Below, piece by piece: positions 6,391-9,166 of a stretch of 9,166 nucleotides of DNA. The notes under the pieces are model-generated. The model was not told the origin of the DNA, searched no databases, and was given only the letters and a program-made list of their open reading frames with translations. The stretch spans positions 1-9,166 of the forward strand of contig JADLCG010000172.1 of assembly GCA_020847355.1 (NCBI GenBank). Direction: 5' to 3'. A program made the position numbers and the translations under genes. This DNA comes from Anaerolineales bacterium (GTDB lineage Bacteria; Chloroflexota; Anaerolineae; Anaerolineales; Villigracilaceae). Positions within the stretch are counted from its first letter, which is position 1, and the number at the start of each line of letters is the position of its first letter.

Positions 6391-7650
6391 TTAATGATCG
6401 GCGGCGAGGTCTGCCCAAACGCGCGGCGGATTCAACGCCCACCAACGAATCCAGTATAAACCGATTAACGTAAAAAGCGGCAAAAAAAGAAAAACAATTT
6501 CATTAGAAGTTTTAGTGAGCCCTGCTGGTTGTAGGAAATGAAGCGCCCAAGGCAAGGTCAGGGCGACGATCATTAATAACAGAGCGAGCCAGCCGCCCCG
6601 CTTGCGCCAGCGCTGATAAATAATCGAAAAAACCAAAGCTAAGGGAACAATCAGCACAGCCAGATGCTCCAACTCGGTTTGCAAACCCAGTAAGGGAGCG
6701 GCCGCCAGCGCCAGACAACACGCCCAATAAAATTGACGAAAGCTTTGCGAGCGCGCCAGAATAAATTCATATCCGAGCAAGATGAATAAGCCAATAACGA
6801 AGATGCGCGCCAAGCCGCTTCCGTAATTTGGGAGGAGATCAGAAAAAACTGCAAATACGCTAAAACCAAACGGAGTCCGCAAGCTATTCCATGAGGCGCG
6901 TAAATATGGAATTAACCAATCCGGGTACAAGAGGAAGGCGACGATCAGTAGCACGACGCTGAGCATTCCAAAACCGGCAAAGACGCGCGTGCGCTTCTCG
7001 TAATAAGCGCGTAAAAAAACGAGAATTAAAAGCGGCGCGCCAACTTCCCAACGATAAAACGAAAGCGCCAATAAAGCGCCGACCAACTCATCCGCCTCGG
7101 CATAGTAAAAAATAATTATGCCGATATAAATCAATCCGAGCAGGAGCGTCGGGTTGCCCTCATAAAGCGCTCGATAGGCGTAAAAATTAAACAGTCCAAA
7201 GAGCATGAAGCAAAACGTAAACAGGCGCGGCGCTTCCCAATCCGTCAGGCGCAGGCTGAGATACGTGAGCGGAAATAAAGTCAATTCCAGAAGTAAAGTA
7301 AAGAGCGCGCGAGCCAGCTTCGGGTCTGCAAAGAATTTGAGCGGATAATAAAGCAGGAAAATATGAAAAGGCGTATCTAAAATATAAGGATCGTCGCCGG
7401 CTTGAGCGGAACTCCCGTAAGCGAGTTGTTGAGCGCGCCCCGCCACATCTCCGCTGTACGGCTCTGTTTTTTCTTCAGAGAAAAAACCGTGCGCCGCAAC
7501 CCACTCCACGTAAAAATCGCCGCCGCCTTTTTCAAATTTCAAGTTTAGAAAAACCAAACCAGCAGAGAAGGCGATAAATAAAATAGCCGCCAACGCCATA
7601 AACTGATAATCGCGTTTAGAAAACGCTTTGGATGGAATTTGAAATGCCAT
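6391..7650 (-). CDS. Polytopic membrane protein, GT87-like (DUF2029-like) glycosyltransferase
   Basis: The 419-residue protein has about ten hydrophobic segments, the first at about 17-36. Directly after it comes GGGDFYVEW (42-50), matching the acidic first-loop motif of GT87 mannosyltransferase-like proteins, with D45 as the likely catalytic acid. EGNPTLLLGL (164-173) sits where that family has a Gly-Gln/Asn turn followed by a Leu-rich helix. The C-terminus ends in a short basic or polar tail. The general role would be sugar transfer from a polyprenyl phosphate on the outer membrane face, but substrate and product are not readable, and the family match is weaker than for its two neighbours. 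The ATG is 3 nt after the acetyltransferase stop and has no visible ribosome site, which suggests translational coupling. A 1-nt gap separates it from the next gene. It could instead be an uncharacterised membrane protein of another GT-C branch. Confidence 0.65.
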   Translation of the reverse strand: MAFQIPSKAFSKRDYQFMALAAILFIAFSAGLVFLNLKFEKGGGDFYVEWVAAHGFFSEEKTEPYSGDVAGRAQQLAYGSSAQAGDDPYILDTPFHIFLLYYPLKFFADPKLARALFTLLLELTLFPLTYLSLRLTDWEAPRLFTFCFMLFGLFNFYAYRALYEGNPTLLLGLIYIGIIIFYYAEADELVGALLALSFYRWEVGAPLLILVFLRAYYEKRTRVFAGFGMLSVVLLIVAFLLYPDWLIPYLRASWNSLRTPFGFSVFAVFSDLLPNYGSGLARIFVIGLFILLGYEFILARSQSFRQFYWACCLALAAAPLLGLQTELEHLAVLIVPLALVFSIIYQRWRKRGGWLALLLMIVALTLPWALHFLQPAGLTKTSNEIVFLFLPLFTLIGLYWIRWWALNPPRVWADLAADH

Positions 7651-7653
7651 CGC

Positions 7654-8238
7654 TTAAATATAAAACCGAAAGATTGGGCGCGTCGGCGCATTCCGTGCGA
7701 CTTCCACAAAGCCTGCCTGCCGAAACATGGAAGCAACGCCGGTAAAGACCAAAGTTGGCGCTTCGTGTTCTTCCACGTCCAGCGGATAGCCTTCGACAAT
7801 TTTCGCGCCATTTTTCTTCGCGTGGGCAATTGCGGCTTTTAACAATTCAAGCGCCAAACCTCTCTGCCGATGTTTTTTCTCGACGAAAAAACAAGTGACT
7901 GACCAGACTTCTTGAGCATCAACCGGCTTAAGGGCGCGCGTGTGCGCCAAGCGCGGATATTGACTGCGTGGTTCAAGCGCCACCCAACCCACTGGATAAC
8001 CCTCTGAATACGCCAATAAGCCCGGGATGATTTTCGCATCCACGATGTTTTTTTGCATTTGCCGCGCATTATCGCCCGCATTCTGCGCGAAGGCTTTGCC
8101 CCTCAACTTCCAATACATACACCAACAGCCCTCGCAGGCGCCTTGTTCGCCAAACAGCAATTCAAAATCACGCCATAGTTTTGAGGTGAGCGGATGAAAA
8201 GATAAATCCAATTCTTCGAGCAATGCGTCTGTAGTCAT
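7654..8238 (-). CDS. GNAT-family N-acetyltransferase with N-terminal Cys cluster
   Basis: From the chosen ATG the protein has 194 residues. It contains a GNAT fold. VGWVALEPRSQYPRL (83-97) is a central strand region, and VTCFFVEKKHRQRGLA (114-129) is motif A, in which RQRGLA is a variant of the acetyl-CoA pyrophosphate loop. FRQAGFVEVAR (172-182) is the C-terminal motif. A cluster C35, C38 and C40 (ACEGCWCMYW) near the N-terminus is characteristic of one GNAT subgroup and might bind metal or be redox-active. The substrate is unknown. The start is decided by a GGAGGGG site 7-9 nt before the ATG. A possible TTG start six codons earlier would place that site inside the coding sequence and overlap the transporter gene. 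The ATG follows the transporter stop by 1 nt. The link to glycan synthesis rests only on the operon. Confidence 0.85.
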   Translation of the reverse strand: MTTDALLEELDLSFHPLTSKLWRDFELLFGEQGACEGCWCMYWKLRGKAFAQNAGDNARQMQKNIVDAKIIPGLLAYSEGYPVGWVALEPRSQYPRLAHTRALKPVDAQEVWSVTCFFVEKKHRQRGLALELLKAAIAHAKKNGAKIVEGYPLDVEEHEAPTLVFTGVASMFRQAGFVEVARNAPTRPIFRFYI

Positions 8239-8239
8239 G

Positions 8240-9124
8240 CTAGCGCCCCTCCACAAGTTGATCGTGCGTAATTTTGCCCGACGTCCACTCTTTGAATTGC
8301 GAGATTAAAACCGCCACAAAAATAATCGCACAGCCAAGGATCTGAATCAGTTGCAAATATTGTTCTAAAACTAACCATCCGGCGATTGCGGCGAAAACTC
8401 CTTCAAGGCTGAGGATCAACGCCGCGTCGGTGGGAGCCGTATGTTTCTGCCCCCAAACCTGAAGCGTATACCCAACCGCAATGGACAGGACTGCGCGATA
8501 TAAAATAGCGCCGAGAATCGGCGGAAGCGTCAAAACAGCAACATCTTCAACAAATAATCCAACGGCAAGATTAGCAAACCCGCTAACCAAGAAATGCCCG
8601 GCGGAAAATGAGATCGCTTCAAAGCGCGAAGCAAACTTGCCTAAAATCACAAAATGGACTGCCCAAAAGAACGCGCCAAAAATCTCCAGCGAATCGCCCG
8701 GGTAAAGATGAAGTCCGCCGGAAGCGGAAAGGAGAAACGCGCCCAACCCAGCCAAGCTAACCGCCAACGCTTCCAACCAATGCGGGCGTTCTCTAAAGCC
8801 AAGCCACAATAAAAACGGAGTAAAAACCGTATACAAACTGGTGAGAAAACTGGCGTTGGCGACTTTTGTATAAAGCAAACCAACCTGCTGAAACGAAGCC
8901 GCAAAAAATAAAACCGCTCCAGCGATGCCCATCCACTTCCACTGAGCTTTTGAAATTATAGTTTTCTTGGGAATTAAAGGAAGCAGAATAAGCCCAGCCA
9001 AAATAAAACTAGCCGCATTAAATAGATAGGCGATCTTATGTTGACCAGCGATGCTCTGCGTAACGAAGGAACTCCCCCAAATCATAGACACAACGAGAAG
9101 AAGAAGGTTTGCTTTTAGGCGCAT
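8240..9124 (-). CDS. EamA/DMT-family transporter
   Basis: The 294-residue protein has about ten membrane helices in two EamA repeats. The N-terminus (LLLLVVSMIWGSSFV) with WGSS at 16-19 is the family signature. Repeat 1 ends with VGLLYTKVANASFLTSLY (81-98) and PFLLWLGFRERP (102-113). Repeat 2 ends with QKHTAPTDAALILSLEGVFA (226-245) and GWLVLE (249-254). Such proteins export or import small metabolites, amino acids or related compounds across the cytoplasmic membrane; this sequence gives no substrate. The length is normal and no break is seen. The next gene starts 1 nt after its TAG, so it appears to head a five-gene operon. No Shine-Dalgarno precedes the ATG, and a TAAAAT sits 7 nt before it, so the message may be leaderless. 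The reading frame is open to the window edge, but no ATG, GTG or TTG occurs in the 14 codons upstream. Confidence 0.92.
   Translation of the reverse strand: MRLKANLLLLVVSMIWGSSFVTQSIAGQHKIAYLFNAASFILAGLILLPLIPKKTIISKAQWKWMGIAGAVLFFAASFQQVGLLYTKVANASFLTSLYTVFTPFLLWLGFRERPHWLEALAVSLAGLGAFLLSASGGLHLYPGDSLEIFGAFFWAVHFVILGKFASRFEAISFSAGHFLVSGFANLAVGLFVEDVAVLTLPPILGAILYRAVLSIAVGYTLQVWGQKHTAPTDAALILSLEGVFAAIAGWLVLEQYLQLIQILGCAIIFVAVLISQFKEWTSGKITHDQLVEGR
8246..8252 (-). promoter_or_regulatory. Ribosome binding site deciding the acetyltransferase start
   Basis: GGAGGGG on the minus strand lies inside the last codons of the transporter gene, with its GGAGG core 9 nt from the ATG at 8238. This is the strongest ribosome site in the right-hand operon and rules in favour of the ATG over the in-frame TTG at 8256. 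Confidence 0.8.
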
Positions 9125-9131
9125 GCGCTGG

Positions 9132-9137
9132 ATTTTA
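9132..9137 (-). promoter_or_regulatory. Candidate -10 element for a leaderless transporter mRNA
   Basis: TAAAAT on the minus strand ends 7 nt before the transporter ATG, so transcription would begin at or next to the start codon. No ribosome binding site is visible. No convincing -35 hexamer is found at 15-18 nt, which keeps confidence low. Confidence 0.35.
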
Positions 9138-9166
9138 CTGTATGCGAGGGAAAATTGGAGATAGAA

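Noticed and set aside
8239..8256. TTG start of the acetyltransferase six codons upstream
   Set aside because: It would put the strong GGAGGGG site inside the coding region and overlap the transporter gene; the ATG at 8238 has ideal spacing.
1..9166. CRISPR arrays, tRNA or rRNA genes, transposases, defence systems
   Set aside because: No direct repeat-spacer pattern, cloverleaf, terminal inverted repeats or matching proteins were seen on either strand; the coding is continuous and of one style.

Overview
The window looks like a chromosomal segment of a Chloroflexota bacterium, probably class Anaerolineae. This is inferred from protein style: a CpaB-like protein followed by a receiver-domain CpaE-like protein, and runs of polytopic GT-C glycosyltransferases with acidic first-loop motifs. 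GC is moderate, judged by eye. Every supported gene lies on the minus strand, so transcription runs from high to low coordinates. No rRNA, tRNA, CRISPR array, insertion sequence or phage gene is visible. No stretch longer than 300 bases lacks a gene.

Right block (about 9124 down to 3329): five tightly packed genes that look like one operon. In transcription order they are an EamA-type drug/metabolite transporter, a GNAT N-acetyltransferase with an N-terminal cysteine cluster, a GT87-like (DUF2029-like) membrane protein, and two further GT-C-type membrane glycosyltransferases. The gaps are 1, 3 and 1 nt, and the last two genes overlap by 35 nt. The three membrane enzymes probably build or decorate a lipid-linked or surface glycan from polyprenyl-phosphate sugars. 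Donors and acceptors cannot be read from the sequence.

Middle block (3283 down to 1488): a two-component pair, with the NarL/FixJ-type response regulator first and then a soluble DegS/NarL-type histidine kinase with no membrane segment. A perfect 7-2-7 palindrome, the geometry used by NarL-family regulators, lies between them. A strong hairpin follows the kinase gene.

Left block (1293 down to 1): cpaB (SAF plus RcpC/CpaB domains, Flp/Tad pilus assembly), with its own likely promoter and a good ribosome binding site. Next comes the start of a receiver-domain protein that resembles the N-terminus of Chloroflexota CpaE-like ATPases; it runs off the window at base 1. This is probably the head of a tad pilus locus, and the adjacent two-component pair is a candidate regulator of it.

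Most of the window consists of recognisable families. I see no convincing previously undescribed system. The most interesting points are the palindrome, the promoter embedded in the terminator stem, and the likely leaderless start of the transporter gene.
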